64,000 nucleotides of DNA from Cupriavidus necator A5-1 (GTDB taxonomy: Bacteria; Pseudomonadota; Gammaproteobacteria; Burkholderiales; Burkholderiaceae). Every line of letters begins with the position of its first letter. Positions within the stretch are counted from its first letter, which is position 1. A model generated the notes under the pieces. The model was not told where the DNA came from and searched no databases. It was given only the letters and a program-made list of their open reading frames with translations. The stretch is taken from contig NZ_JQLI01000001.1 in the NCBI RefSeq assembly GCF_000744095.1, forward strand, positions 2,418,001-2,482,000, given 5' to 3'. Below, in pieces: positions 1-8,138 of the stretch. The translations under genes and the position numbers were made by a program.

Positions 1-670
1 CTTCGACCATGCTGAGCAGGCCGAGCAGGCTGGGGCTCTCATAGGACATGCGATAGGCGATCCTGGCTTGCTCCAGGCTGCGGATCGCAATGTCGCGGGC
101 GACGCTGCCCGACTGGAATACGGCGATGGGTAGCGGCCGCTCGTTCCAGATCTCATGCGCAGCCGGCGAGGCGGCCCACACCATCGGCTCCAGCCGGATA
201 AACTCGCCGGACAAGCCTTTGACCCGCGTTGCGCAGACCAGGTCGACCGTGCCGTCCTTGACCATGGGCGCCAGCGCCACGCTCGGCTGCCCGATGACCT
301 GGATCTCGACCTTGGGGTAGGTCGCGGAGAACTTCTTCAGGATCGCGGGCAGCAGCGACGAGGCATAGTCGTCCGGCATGCCGAGCACCACGCGCCCGGT
401 CACGTCGGGACGGACCACGGCCGCCCAGGCCTCGTCGCGCAAGGCCAGCATGCGGCGCGCAAAGCCCAGCAGCACTTCGCCTTCCGGCGTCAGCAGCACG
501 TTCCTTGGCTTGCGCACGAACAAGGGCTTGCCCAGTGCCTGCTCGAGCGCCTTGATCTGCATGCTGACCGCTGACTGCGAGCGGTGGACGAGCTCCGCCG
601 CACGGGAAATGCTGCCCGTATCGGCCACCGCCACCATCATCGTCAGCACATCCAAGTCAAGCGCTTTCAT
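1..670 (-). CDS. LysR-family transcriptional regulator, 3' part missing (cut by window edge)
   Basis: The frame opens with an ATG at 670 and runs to position 1 without a stop, giving about 223 residues of a protein that is normally near 300. The N-terminus MKALDLDVLTMMVAVADTG, followed by a helix-turn-helix containing SISRAAELVHRSQSAVSMQI, is the typical LysR DNA-binding domain. The rest is the start of the effector-binding domain (VVLGMPDDYASSLLPAILKKF). It is divergent from the DUF3422 gene, with 92 bp between the two starts, so it may act on that gene as well as on itself. The effector is unknown. Family assignment is secure; the target is inference. Confidence 0.9.
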   Translation of the reverse strand, partial: MKALDLDVLTMMVAVADTGSISRAAELVHRSQSAVSMQIKALEQALGKPLFVRKPRNVLLTPEGEVLLGFARRMLALRDEAWAAVVRPDVTGRVVLGMPDDYASSLLPAILKKFSATYPKVEIQVIGQPSVALAPMVKDGTVDLVCATRVKGLSGEFIRLEPMVWAASPAAHEIWNERPLPIAVFQSGSVARDIAIRSLEQARIAYRMSYESPSLLGLLSMVE

Positions 671-762
671 TGGTATCAGGAAAACTGAAGCAACAGATCA
701 ATATTACGCGTTTTTCTTAACGGTCGGCGGTCGGCATACTGTTCGGAAACGTTTGAAACCTT

Positions 763-2082
763 ATGGCACAGCCGATCATGGACCACCCGTTGCGCGACAG
801 CCTTGCGCGTGAATTGCATGCCCGACCCTTCCTGCGCATCGGCGGCTCCGCTTCGCTCGCGCACTTTGCCATCTATGCCGACGGCGATACCGCGGTCCAC
901 CACGCCTTGCTGACCTCCTTGTGCCGGCTGACCGGGCTGGAAGAACCGGCCGATGGCGTGACGCACTATTCAGCGCAATGGGGCGATGACAAGCAACTGA
1001 AGTGGGAGCGGCACACCGAGTTCTCCACCTTTACCTTCGTGGCCCGGCGCGGCGACACCGACTACTTCTCCGACCTCGCCACGTCACATATCCCGGCTGA
1101 CTGGTTCGACAACTTCGCCGGCAAGCGCCTGGTCGCACTGCGCATGGAACTCGTTTCAGGCGAGGGTGCGGCTTATGCGCGCGACAACGTGCGGCAATGG
1201 ATCGACGGTCCCATCCTGGCAGGCAGCCATGTGCTGGGCGGCGGGCAGGTGTTCTGCGACTGGACCATCCCGCCGGATGGCTTTTCGCGCTTCCTGGTGA
1301 TCGACAACGGCTTCCGCGAAGTGCAGGGCGGACGGCTGCTGCAGCGGCTGTACGAGATCGAGACCTACCGGATGATGGCGCTGCTGGCCTTGCCGGTGGC
1401 GCGTGAGCTGGGCCGCAGCGTGGACAACCTGCAGCGCTCGCTGGCGCCGCTGATGCGCAGCATGGACACGAGCCAGGGCGGGCGCCACGATGCCGAGCTA
1501 TTGGAGCGGCTGACGCACCTGGCGGTGCGCATTGAGGCGCTGGCCGAATCCGGCAACCGCTTCAGCGCGTCGCGTGCCTACGAGAAGCTGGTGCTGGCGC
1601 GCATCCAGGAACTACGCGAGGAGCGGATTGAAGGCATCCCGACCATCGCCGAATTCATGGAGCGCCGCTTCGCCCCGGCAATGGAGACGTGCCGGTCGGT
1701 CTGGGCGCGGCACGAACAGTTTGCCGGCCGCGTGGCGCGCGCGCTCGACCTGCTACGCACGCGCGTCAACCTGGCGCAGGAGCAGGACACCACGCGCCTG
1801 CTCGAGGGCATGGACCAGACCGCGCGCAGCCAGTTGCGCTTGCAGCACGCGGTTGAAGGGCTGTCGGTCGCCGCCATTTCCTACTATGTGCTGTCGCTGG
1901 CGGGGACCGGGCTCAAGGCGCTGCATGCGGTGCATATCCCGATGGACCCGGAGCTGATCAAGGGCTTGCTGATCGTGCCGGTGGTGTTGCTGGTGCTGCG
2001 CGCTACCAGGCGCAGCAAGCATGCCGGGGAGAAGGCGGCAGAGGCGGCAGCGCGGCGGACGGCAACGAGGCAGGTTGTGTAG
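763..2082 (+). CDS. DUF3422 family membrane-anchored protein
   Basis: A 439-residue protein of a conserved proteobacterial family without an established function. The N-terminal signature is visible (DHPLRDSLARELHARPF, then a HFA motif). The middle is a long helical, Arg- and Leu-rich region of roughly residues 200-350 that could form coiled coil. Two hydrophobic segments lie near the C-terminus (about 365-385 and 395-415), followed by a basic tail (RATRRSKHAGEKAAEAAARR). This layout suggests a cytoplasmic domain tethered to the inner membrane by a C-terminal hairpin. An alternative start is the ATG at 778, immediately before the DHPLRD motif. The divergent LysR gene is the only close neighbour. 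Confidence 0.85.
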   Translation: MAQPIMDHPLRDSLARELHARPFLRIGGSASLAHFAIYADGDTAVHHALLTSLCRLTGLEEPADGVTHYSAQWGDDKQLKWERHTEFSTFTFVARRGDTDYFSDLATSHIPADWFDNFAGKRLVALRMELVSGEGAAYARDNVRQWIDGPILAGSHVLGGGQVFCDWTIPPDGFSRFLVIDNGFREVQGGRLLQRLYEIETYRMMALLALPVARELGRSVDNLQRSLAPLMRSMDTSQGGRHDAELLERLTHLAVRIEALAESGNRFSASRAYEKLVLARIQELREERIEGIPTIAEFMERRFAPAMETCRSVWARHEQFAGRVARALDLLRTRVNLAQEQDTTRLLEGMDQTARSQLRLQHAVEGLSVAAISYYVLSLAGTGLKALHAVHIPMDPELIKGLLIVPVVLLVLRATRRSKHAGEKAAEAAARRTATRQVV

Positions 2083-2107
2083 GGGCCACCGGCCGCCACG
2101 CCCGGCA

Positions 2108-2332
2108 CTAGGTTCGGCCGCGCAACGGCTTGAGCAGATGGGACAGCCCGTTGTGGTCGAGCTCGTGCATCAGCGCCAGCAGGCCGCCGATTTCCCCAGG
2201 CGGAAAGCCTTCGCGGGCAAACCAGTTCAGATAATTTCCAGGCAGGTCGGCGATCACCGTGCCCTTGTGTTTCCCGTAAGGCATGGTGACGGTGACCAGC
2301 CGCTTTAGTGCGTCGGCGTCGAAGGCGGTCAT
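2108..2332 (-). CDS. DUF3820 family small protein
   Basis: A protein of about 74 residues with the family core MPYGKHKGTVIADLPGNYL followed by NWFAREGFPPGEIGG and a C-terminal LLKPLRGRT. DUF3820 proteins are sometimes labelled quorum-sensing-regulated virulence factors, but their biochemical role is not established. The ATG at 2332 (MTAFDADALKRL) is preferred because it starts just before the conserved domain; a GTG at 2359 would add nine residues. Neither start has a strong Shine-Dalgarno sequence. The gene is convergent with DUF3422, with 25 bp between the stops. Confidence 0.75.
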   Translation of the reverse strand: MTAFDADALKRLVTVTMPYGKHKGTVIADLPGNYLNWFAREGFPPGEIGGLLALMHELDHNGLSHLLKPLRGRT

Positions 2333-2527
2333 GGAAAGCGGAAGGTGAGAAGGCGCCACGCTACCACAATCGGGAATCAGAAGCCCACGCTCCCGTTGTC
2401 GGAGGGCGGGTATTCACGCAAGCAAAAGGGGTCATTCGCGAAATAGAGATTTACGAACACCCCCAAATCGCGCGGAAATTACGTTCTGGCCATCGCTTGA
2501 GAGTTTCCGGTCTCGCCAAGCAACACG

Positions 2528-3001
2528 ATGACGGTACCGGTATCAAAGCGACTCATGAGCAAAATGAAAACGGAGGCAGCGCGCTCCACGGATGTGACCG
2601 ATCCAGTGGGGGAGGGCGAATTCTGTCTGGATAATCCGGCGTTGGAGAGCATCGGTGTCCGGATCACCCAGTGGCGCCGCGATTACGTAGAGCTTGAACT
2701 CCCGGTCGGGCCGGGAATGTTCAACCGCAGCCGGGTGATCCACGGCGGCACCCTCTGCACGTTGCTCGATGCTGCCACCGGCTACTCAGGCCTTTATTCA
2801 CCGCCGGGCGACACGCCTCTCCATGCCGTCACGCTGTCGCTGACATCGAACTTTCTGAGCAACGGCACGGGTCGCCTGCTGACTGCGAAAGGCTTCGTCG
2901 ACCGGCGCGGCCGTTCCATTTTCTTTTCGCGCGCGGAGGTCTGGCTGGACGATGAATTGCTCGTCGCCACCGGTGTCGCCACGATGAAGTACCTGAAATA
3001 G
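2528..3001 (+). CDS. PaaI-type hotdog-fold acyl-CoA thioesterase
   Basis: A protein of up to 157 residues with a single hotdog domain. The active-site helix region carries the family signature VIHGGTLCTLLDAATGYSGL, in which the HGG motif and the following acidic residue bind and hydrolyse acyl-CoA thioesters. The final strands (SIFFSRAEVWLDDELLVATGVA) are typical of PaaI/YdiI relatives. The start is uncertain: ATG codons at 2528, 2555 and 2564 are in frame and none has a good ribosome site, although 2555 gives a more usual length. Substrate cannot be told from sequence. It is followed by the convergent EamA gene. Confidence 0.8.
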   Translation: MTVPVSKRLMSKMKTEAARSTDVTDPVGEGEFCLDNPALESIGVRITQWRRDYVELELPVGPGMFNRSRVIHGGTLCTLLDAATGYSGLYSPPGDTPLHAVTLSLTSNFLSNGTGRLLTAKGFVDRRGRSIFFSRAEVWLDDELLVATGVATMKYLK

Positions 3002-3013
3002 CGGCTTGAGCAA

Positions 3014-3922
3014 TCAGCGTCGCTGCGCCAGCCAGATCCCCGCCGCGATCGCGGCCAGCCCCGCCGCGTGGTACCAGCGCGGCCAGTCGCCCAGCAGCAG
3101 CGTGGACAGCAGCGCCGCGAACACCGGCGTCAGCGTGATGAAGAACACCGGTAGCTGCGCGCCTGCGCGGGCGATGGCGCGGTCCCAGGCAAAGTAGGCG
3201 AGCAGGGAGGGGATGGTCGCCACATAGAGCAGGATGGCTGCGACCTTGCCGCTCCATTGCAGCGGCTGGTCCAGCGTCATCAGTTCCCACGCCGTCACTG
3301 GCGCGCTCGCCACCAGTCCGGCGACGATCTGCGCGAACAGCAGCACGGGCAGCGGCAAGTCGGGACGCTGCTTGCGCAGCAGCCACGTATAGGCGCTCCA
3401 GGCGATGGTCGCCGCCAGCATGAACAGGTCGCCGGCAACGAAATCGAGCTGGGCCAGCCGGCCAAGCTCGCCGCGCACCAATACAAAACACACACCCACC
3501 AGGCACAACAGCGCGCCGGCGACATGCCATGGCTTCACCCGTTCGCCAAAGCAGGTGGCACCGATCACTAGCAGGAACAGTGGGGTGGAGGCCCCGATCA
3601 GCGTCACATTGATCGGCGTCGAGGTGGTCAGCGCCAGGTACTGCAAGGCGTTATAGCTGGCGATCGACAGCATGCCCATGGCGAAGATCACGCCGACATG
3701 CCGGCGCAGCGTCGCGCGGTGCTCGATCACGCCACGCCAGGCATAGGGCGCCAGCACCAGCCCGGCCAGCAGCCAGCGCACGAAGTTCAGGGTAATGGGT
3801 GGCACCGTGCCGGCGGCGAGGCGGCCGACGATGGCATTCCCGGCCCAGCTCAGCGGCGGGAAGGTCAGCAGGAACAGGGTGGTCCAGTCGATAAGCCTGG
3901 CGCCGTGGATTCTGGCGTGCAT
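3014..3922 (-). CDS. EamA/DMT-superfamily transporter
   Basis: About 302 residues with ten hydrophobic segments arranged as two homologous EamA repeats, as expected for the drug/metabolite exporter family (for example RhaT/YdcZ-type). The first helix begins at LFLLTFPPLSWAGNAIVGRL and carries the Gly-Asn typical of repeat 1; the second repeat contains LPVFFITLTPVFAALLSTLL. The ATG at 3922 gives the normal family length; an ATG at 3970 would add 16 residues and has GAGG upstream. It lies 83 bp downstream of lacI on the same strand and may be co-transcribed with it. Substrate unknown. Confidence 0.85.
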   Translation of the reverse strand: MHARIHGARLIDWTTLFLLTFPPLSWAGNAIVGRLAAGTVPPITLNFVRWLLAGLVLAPYAWRGVIEHRATLRRHVGVIFAMGMLSIASYNALQYLALTTSTPINVTLIGASTPLFLLVIGATCFGERVKPWHVAGALLCLVGVCFVLVRGELGRLAQLDFVAGDLFMLAATIAWSAYTWLLRKQRPDLPLPVLLFAQIVAGLVASAPVTAWELMTLDQPLQWSGKVAAILLYVATIPSLLAYFAWDRAIARAGAQLPVFFITLTPVFAALLSTLLLGDWPRWYHAAGLAAIAAGIWLAQRR

Positions 3923-4004
3923 GGGAGGTGTTGGTCTTGTTGGTGCCGCATTATCCGCCAGGACCGGCATATCGCGCGCCAGGGCCTCAAGTAAAGCAAA
4001 GGCC

Positions 4005-5000
4005 CTACGTTGACCCTCGTTCGACGATCCGGAATCCGACATCGACGACCGGCTCGGCAACCGCTTCTCCCCGACACCGGTCCAGCAACATGCGCGCCGC
4101 CAGCTTGCCGATGTGTGCCCCATCGACCTGCACGGTAGTCAGCGACGGCTCCATGTGCGCCGCGAAGTCGGCATCGCCAAATCCGCACACGGCGAGGTCC
4201 TGCGGAATGCGCAGGCCGCGTGCCAGGGCTTCCACGATGACGCCTTGCGCGAGCTGGTCGGAACTGCAATAGATCGCTTCGATGCCGGGATCCCTGGCCA
4301 GCAGTTCGGACAATGCCTGCCGGCCCAGCGCCAGGCTGCTCGGCGCCGGCACCACGGCGGTCCGCACGTCATGCCCGACCGTCGACAGGAAGCCTTCGCG
4401 GCGCACGGCAGCGCGCTGGTCGTCGCCGGTCGCGATACCCAGCCTGCGCCATCCCTTGCCAAGGAAAAAGCCGGCAATTGCGCTGCCGACCTTGAGATGG
4501 GAGAACCCCACGGCCATGTCGACGGGCCGGTCGGTCAGATCCCAGGTTTCGACGACGGGGATGCCGGCGCGCCGCAACCGGTCGCGGGACACCTGCGAGT
4601 GGATCAAACCGGTGACGATGATGCCGTCAGGGCGGCGGCTGATCATGGTGCCGAGCAGCGCCTCTTCACGCGCATGGTCATAGCCGGTCTGGCCCAGGAT
4701 CAGCTGGTAGCCGGCCGCGTCCAGCGCGTCGGTCAGCGCCTTGATGGTCGGCAGGAACTGCGCCACCGCGATGTTCGGCACCAGCGCGGCCACCGTCAGG
4801 CTGCGGCGCGACTTCAGGCCGCCGGCCAGCAGGTTGGGGATGTAGCCGGTCGCCTCGACTGCCCGCTGCACGCGCGCAATGGTCTTCTCGGACACGACGC
4901 CCGGATTGCTCAGGGCCCGCGACGCGGTGATCAGGGAGACCCCGGCCTCACGCGCCACGTCATGCAGCGTCACGGACTTTGGGGCGTTGGAGTCGCTCAT
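4005..5000 (-). CDS. LacI-family transcriptional regulator of the adjacent sugar-acid operon
   Basis: A 331-residue LacI/GalR regulator. The N-terminal helix-turn-helix is clear (VTLHDVAREAGVSLITASRA), followed by the hinge helix with the NLLAGGLKSRR segment and a periplasmic-binding-protein-like effector domain to the C-terminus. It is close to the GntR gluconate subgroup of LacI. The gene is divergent from the dehydratase/Bug operon, and two palindromes with an AACGTT core, one near each promoter, fit an autorepressed local regulator that is released by a sugar acid. The effector (galactarate, talarate or similar) is inferred from the neighbouring enzyme. Confidence 0.92.
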   Translation of the reverse strand: MSDSNAPKSVTLHDVAREAGVSLITASRALSNPGVVSEKTIARVQRAVEATGYIPNLLAGGLKSRRSLTVAALVPNIAVAQFLPTIKALTDALDAAGYQLILGQTGYDHAREEALLGTMISRRPDGIIVTGLIHSQVSRDRLRRAGIPVVETWDLTDRPVDMAVGFSHLKVGSAIAGFFLGKGWRRLGIATGDDQRAAVRREGFLSTVGHDVRTAVVPAPSSLALGRQALSELLARDPGIEAIYCSSDQLAQGVIVEALARGLRIPQDLAVCGFGDADFAAHMEPSLTTVQVDGAHIGKLAARMLLDRCRGEAVAEPVVDVGFRIVERGST

Positions 5001-5063
5001 GCCAGTTCAGACTTAGGGAAAATCGCTATGCCAGGTCACGCAGTCAGCGGTTGACCGTGGTAA

Positions 5064-5079
5064 ATGACAACGTTAGCAT
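5064..5079. promoter_or_regulatory. LacI-type operator, lacI-proximal copy
   Basis: The sequence ATGACAACGTTAGCAT is an imperfect palindrome centred on AACGTT. It matches the second site at 5197-5212 at 14 of 16 positions when read in the reverse direction. It lies 64 bp upstream of the lacI start, in position for autoregulation. Binding is inferred from symmetry and location. Confidence 0.65.
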
Positions 5080-5196
5080 CGTTCTATTCCGCGCGGCAAC
5101 GGTTCCATGCGGGCAGAAGGATCCTGGATGAAGCCGGTCATTGTTCATTTAGGGGGACAGTGCATTCGCATTATACCCAATCGTTCTCGCTCAAAA

Positions 5197-5212
5197 ATGA
5201 TAACGTTGTCAT
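5197..5212. promoter_or_regulatory. LacI-type operator, dehydratase-proximal copy
   Basis: The sequence ATGATAACGTTGTCAT is an almost perfect palindrome with the central CG typical of LacI-family operators. It lies 55 bp upstream of the dehydratase start, where bound repressor would cover the promoter. The centres of the two sites are 133 bp apart, a spacing that could allow looping by a tetramer or simply independent binding at the two divergent promoters. Confidence 0.7.
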
Positions 5213-5267
5213 ATGTGGCTAGGGGCCCACGGGCTGGCATCGAACCCTCACGTACTTGAACGGACAT

Positions 5268-6413
5268 ATGACGCTCTCCAACCGACCCGCCGACACCATC
5301 ACCCGGATCCGGCTTTCTTCCTGCTACCTGCCGCTGGCGACCCCCATCAGCGACGCCAAGGTACTGACGGGCCGGCAGAAGCCGATGACCGAGGTGGCCA
5401 TCCTGTTCGCGGAAATCCAGACCGCCAACGGCCACGAAGGCCTGGGCTTCAGCTATTCCAAGCGCGCCGGCGGGCCCGGGCAGTTTGCGCACGCCAGAGA
5501 AATCGCCCCGGCGCTGATCGGCGAAGACCCGAGCGATATTGCCCGGCTGTGGGACAAGCTCTGCTGGGCGGGCGCGTCGGTCGGCCGCAGCGGCTTGTCG
5601 ACGCAGGCCATCGGCGCCTTCGACGTGGCGCTGTGGGATTTGAAGGCCAAGCGGGCAGGGCTGTCGCTGGCCAAGCTGCTTGGCGCCCATCGCGATTCCG
5701 TACGCTGCTACAACACCTCGGGCGGCTTCCTGCACACGCCGCTGGACCAACTGCTTGTCAATTCTGCGGCGTCCGTCGCGCGCGGCATCGGCGGCATCAA
5801 GCTGAAGGTGGGGCAGCCGGACGGCGCGCTCGATATCAAGCGCGTGGCCGCCGTGCGGGAACACCTGGGCGACGCCGTGCCGGTCATGGTCGACGCCAAC
5901 CAGCAATGGGACCGCCCGACGGCGCAGCGGATGTGCCGCACCTTCGAGTCGTTCAACCTGGTATGGATCGAAGAGCCGCTCGATGCCTACGACCACGAAG
6001 GCCATGCCGCGCTCGCGGCGCATTTCGACACCCCAATCGCGACCGGCGAAATGCTGACCAGCGCCGCCGAACACTGGGACCTGATCCGCCACCGCGCCGC
6101 CGACTACCTGATGCCGGATGCGCCGCGGGTAGGGGGCATCACGCCGTTTCTCAAGGTCGCGGCGCTGGCGGAGCATGCGGGACTGATGATCGCACCGCAT
6201 TTTGCAATGGAGCTGCATGTGCACCTTGCCGCCGCGTATCCGCGCGAGCCGTGGGTCGAGCATTTCGACTGGCTGGAGCCGTTGTTCAATGAGCGGCTCG
6301 ACATCCGCGATGGCCGCATCACAGTGCCGACACCGCCCGGGCTCGGGGTCACGATCAGCGAGCAGGCCAGGGCCTGGACGCGCGAGCACGCCGAATTTGG
6401 CAACCAGTCGTAA
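5268..6413 (+). CDS. Enolase-superfamily dehydratase, galactarate/L-talarate dehydratase-like
   Basis: A 381-residue mandelate racemase/muconate lactonizing enzyme family protein. The barrel carries the Lys-x-Lys catalytic pair in GIKLKVGQ, the metal ligands in VMVDANQQWD, WIEEPLD and ATGEM, and a later histidine in the MIAPHFAMELH segment. The overall layout, including the opening CYLPLATPISDAKVLTGRQKP, resembles the characterised bifunctional L-talarate/galactarate dehydratase of Salmonella. It would dehydrate a C6 aldarate to a keto-deoxy acid in the cytoplasm. ATG 5268 is preferred over the TTG at 5256. The Bug receptor follows after 45 bp, suggesting uptake and first step encoded together. 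Exact substrate is inferred. Confidence 0.85.
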   Translation: MTLSNRPADTITRIRLSSCYLPLATPISDAKVLTGRQKPMTEVAILFAEIQTANGHEGLGFSYSKRAGGPGQFAHAREIAPALIGEDPSDIARLWDKLCWAGASVGRSGLSTQAIGAFDVALWDLKAKRAGLSLAKLLGAHRDSVRCYNTSGGFLHTPLDQLLVNSAASVARGIGGIKLKVGQPDGALDIKRVAAVREHLGDAVPVMVDANQQWDRPTAQRMCRTFESFNLVWIEEPLDAYDHEGHAALAAHFDTPIATGEMLTSAAEHWDLIRHRAADYLMPDAPRVGGITPFLKVAALAEHAGLMIAPHFAMELHVHLAAAYPREPWVEHFDWLEPLFNERLDIRDGRITVPTPPGLGVTISEQARAWTREHAEFGNQS

Positions 6414-6458
6414 GCAAGCCCGGCACACCGGGTCGTGAGAACACACAGGAGACAACCG

Positions 6459-7415
6459 ATGAAAAAGCTGATTGCATCCGTGCTGCTGGGCGCAGCCATG
6501 GTGACCGCGCATGCCGCGTGGCCGGAAAAACCCGTGACACTGCTCGTCCCCTTTCCCGCGGGCGGATCGACCGACAATGTCGCCCGCATCCTCGGCGCCA
6601 AGCTGCAGCAGCAGTTTGGCGGCAGCTTCGTGGTCGATAACAAGCCGGGCGCAGCCGGCATGATCGGCGCCGCGATGGCCAAGCGCGCGCCGGCCGATGG
6701 CTACACCGTGTTCGTGTCGTCATTGGGGCCGTTCGTGATCGGCCCGCACCTGGTGAAGAATCCCGGCTACGATCCGCTGAAGGACTTCGACTACATCAGC
6801 GTCGCGGTGCAGGCGCCCAACGTGCTGGCGGTTCCCGTCAATTCGCCGCACAAGAGCCTGCAGGATGTTATCGCTTTCGAGAAGGCCAATCCCAACAAGA
6901 TGACGTTCGCCTCGGCCGGCAATGGCACCAGCGACCACCTTACCGCGGAGCTGTTCTGGCAGCAGACCGGCACCACCGGCATCCATGTTCCCTACAAGGG
7001 CGGCGCGCCGGCGATGAATGACCTGCTCGGTGGCCAGGTCGATGCCACCTTCATGAACATCAACACCGCCGTGCCGCATATCAGGGCCGGCAAGCTGCGC
7101 GCCCTCGCCATCACCAGCAACAAGCGCTCGCCGATCCTGCCCGATGTGCCGACCATGGAGGAGTCCGGCGTCAAAGGCGTGACGGTCTACTCATGGCAGG
7201 CCGTTGCCGCGCCGAAGGGGTTGCCGCCGGAGATCAAGGCCAAGCTGCATGCCGCCGTCGTCGCGGCGCTCAACGACCCGGCGGTCAAGCCCAAGCTGCT
7301 CGACGTGGGCTTCGAGATCGTCGCCAATACGCCGGAGCAGTTCACGGCATTCCAGGCGTCGGAGTACGCGCGCTGGAAGAAGGTCATCGAGGTGGGCAAG
7401 ATCACGGCGGATTGA
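6459..7415 (+). CDS. Bug/TctC-type periplasmic solute-binding protein
   Basis: A 318-residue tripartite-tricarboxylate-transporter substrate receptor. The ATG at 6459 has an AGGAGAC ribosome site and opens a signal peptide (KKLIASVLLGAAMVTAHA) with probable cleavage before WPEKPV. Family marks are VTLLVPFPAGGSTDNVARIL, VVDNKPGAAGMIGA and PADGYT near the N-terminus and VPYKGGAPAMNDLLGGQVD in the second lobe. No TctA or TctB membrane genes are nearby, as is common for Bug genes in Burkholderiales, so it must use a transporter encoded elsewhere or act as a sensor. Its place after the aldarate dehydratase suggests a sugar-acid ligand, which is inference. Confidence 0.9.
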   Translation: MKKLIASVLLGAAMVTAHAAWPEKPVTLLVPFPAGGSTDNVARILGAKLQQQFGGSFVVDNKPGAAGMIGAAMAKRAPADGYTVFVSSLGPFVIGPHLVKNPGYDPLKDFDYISVAVQAPNVLAVPVNSPHKSLQDVIAFEKANPNKMTFASAGNGTSDHLTAELFWQQTGTTGIHVPYKGGAPAMNDLLGGQVDATFMNINTAVPHIRAGKLRALAITSNKRSPILPDVPTMEESGVKGVTVYSWQAVAAPKGLPPEIKAKLHAAVVAALNDPAVKPKLLDVGFEIVANTPEQFTAFQASEYARWKKVIEVGKITAD

Positions 7416-7478
7416 GGTCGGCCAGCCCGCTCGCCCGGCTAGCGCCGTCGATCCGTACGGCGTTGTCCGGGCGCGACC

Positions 7479-8138
7479 TCAGGTTGCAAGAACCAATGCC
7501 AGCGCCCCAACCAGGATAAGGCTGCAGGCCCAGACCTTATCCAGATTGAACCAGCTCCGCGACACAAACTTCAGTCCCAGGTAGCGGTAGACCAGCCATG
7601 CCATGGCACCGCCCACCGCGATCATGGCCAGGGTATGCACGACGGCGACCACCAGCGCCATGCCCAGGTTGGCGCCGGCCAGCGCGGAGGCCGCCTGATG
7701 CCCCGGGTCGGTATCGGTACGGCAAAGTCCGAGATAGATCGGCACCAGCATTAGTCCGGCGCCGTGCGCAATCGCCACGGCAAACGACCATAGCGCGAGC
7801 CGCGATGGCGCGATCCGTACCAGCGCCCGTGGATGGCGCTGCCAGATCAGCAGCGCGACGCCGAAGCCCATGACGAGCACAGCCGCACCGATCCGGATCT
7901 GCGCTTGCCAGGCGAGCAGCGCGGCAAGCATGCCGAAGGGCAGCGTCACCGCAAACACCGCCAGCGCGTGCCCGAAGGCGAGATACCCCAGCGCCGCGAG
8001 CAGCGCGCGCTGGCTTTGCGCCAGCAACCCGTTCGACACCGCCAGCGGCCAGCCCATCGCCGGGTTGAGCCCGTGATAGAGGCCGCTTGCCAGGACCGCC
8101 GACCAGAGGCCGAGCTGCTCCCAGGAGTTGCCGATCAA
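7479..8138 (-). CDS. Polytopic membrane protein of unknown function, coupled to mtoX
   Basis: A 219-residue protein with about six hydrophobic helices. The first helix carries the polar motif HGLNPAMGWPLAV, and later helices carry GHALAVF and AHGAGLMLVP, so three histidine-containing motifs lie in or beside membrane segments; a similar pattern occurs in NiCoT/UreH-like metal transporters, but the match is too weak to assign that role. The start is TTG at 8138, whose TTGA overlaps the stop of the upstream SBP56 gene, so translation is probably coupled. That arrangement suggests a role in transport or maturation linked to methanethiol oxidase. Function not recognised with confidence. Confidence 0.7.
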   Translation of the reverse strand: MIGNSWEQLGLWSAVLASGLYHGLNPAMGWPLAVSNGLLAQSQRALLAALGYLAFGHALAVFAVTLPFGMLAALLAWQAQIRIGAAVLVMGFGVALLIWQRHPRALVRIAPSRLALWSFAVAIAHGAGLMLVPIYLGLCRTDTDPGHQAASALAGANLGMALVVAVVHTLAMIAVGGAMAWLVYRYLGLKFVSRSWFNLDKVWACSLILVGALALVLAT

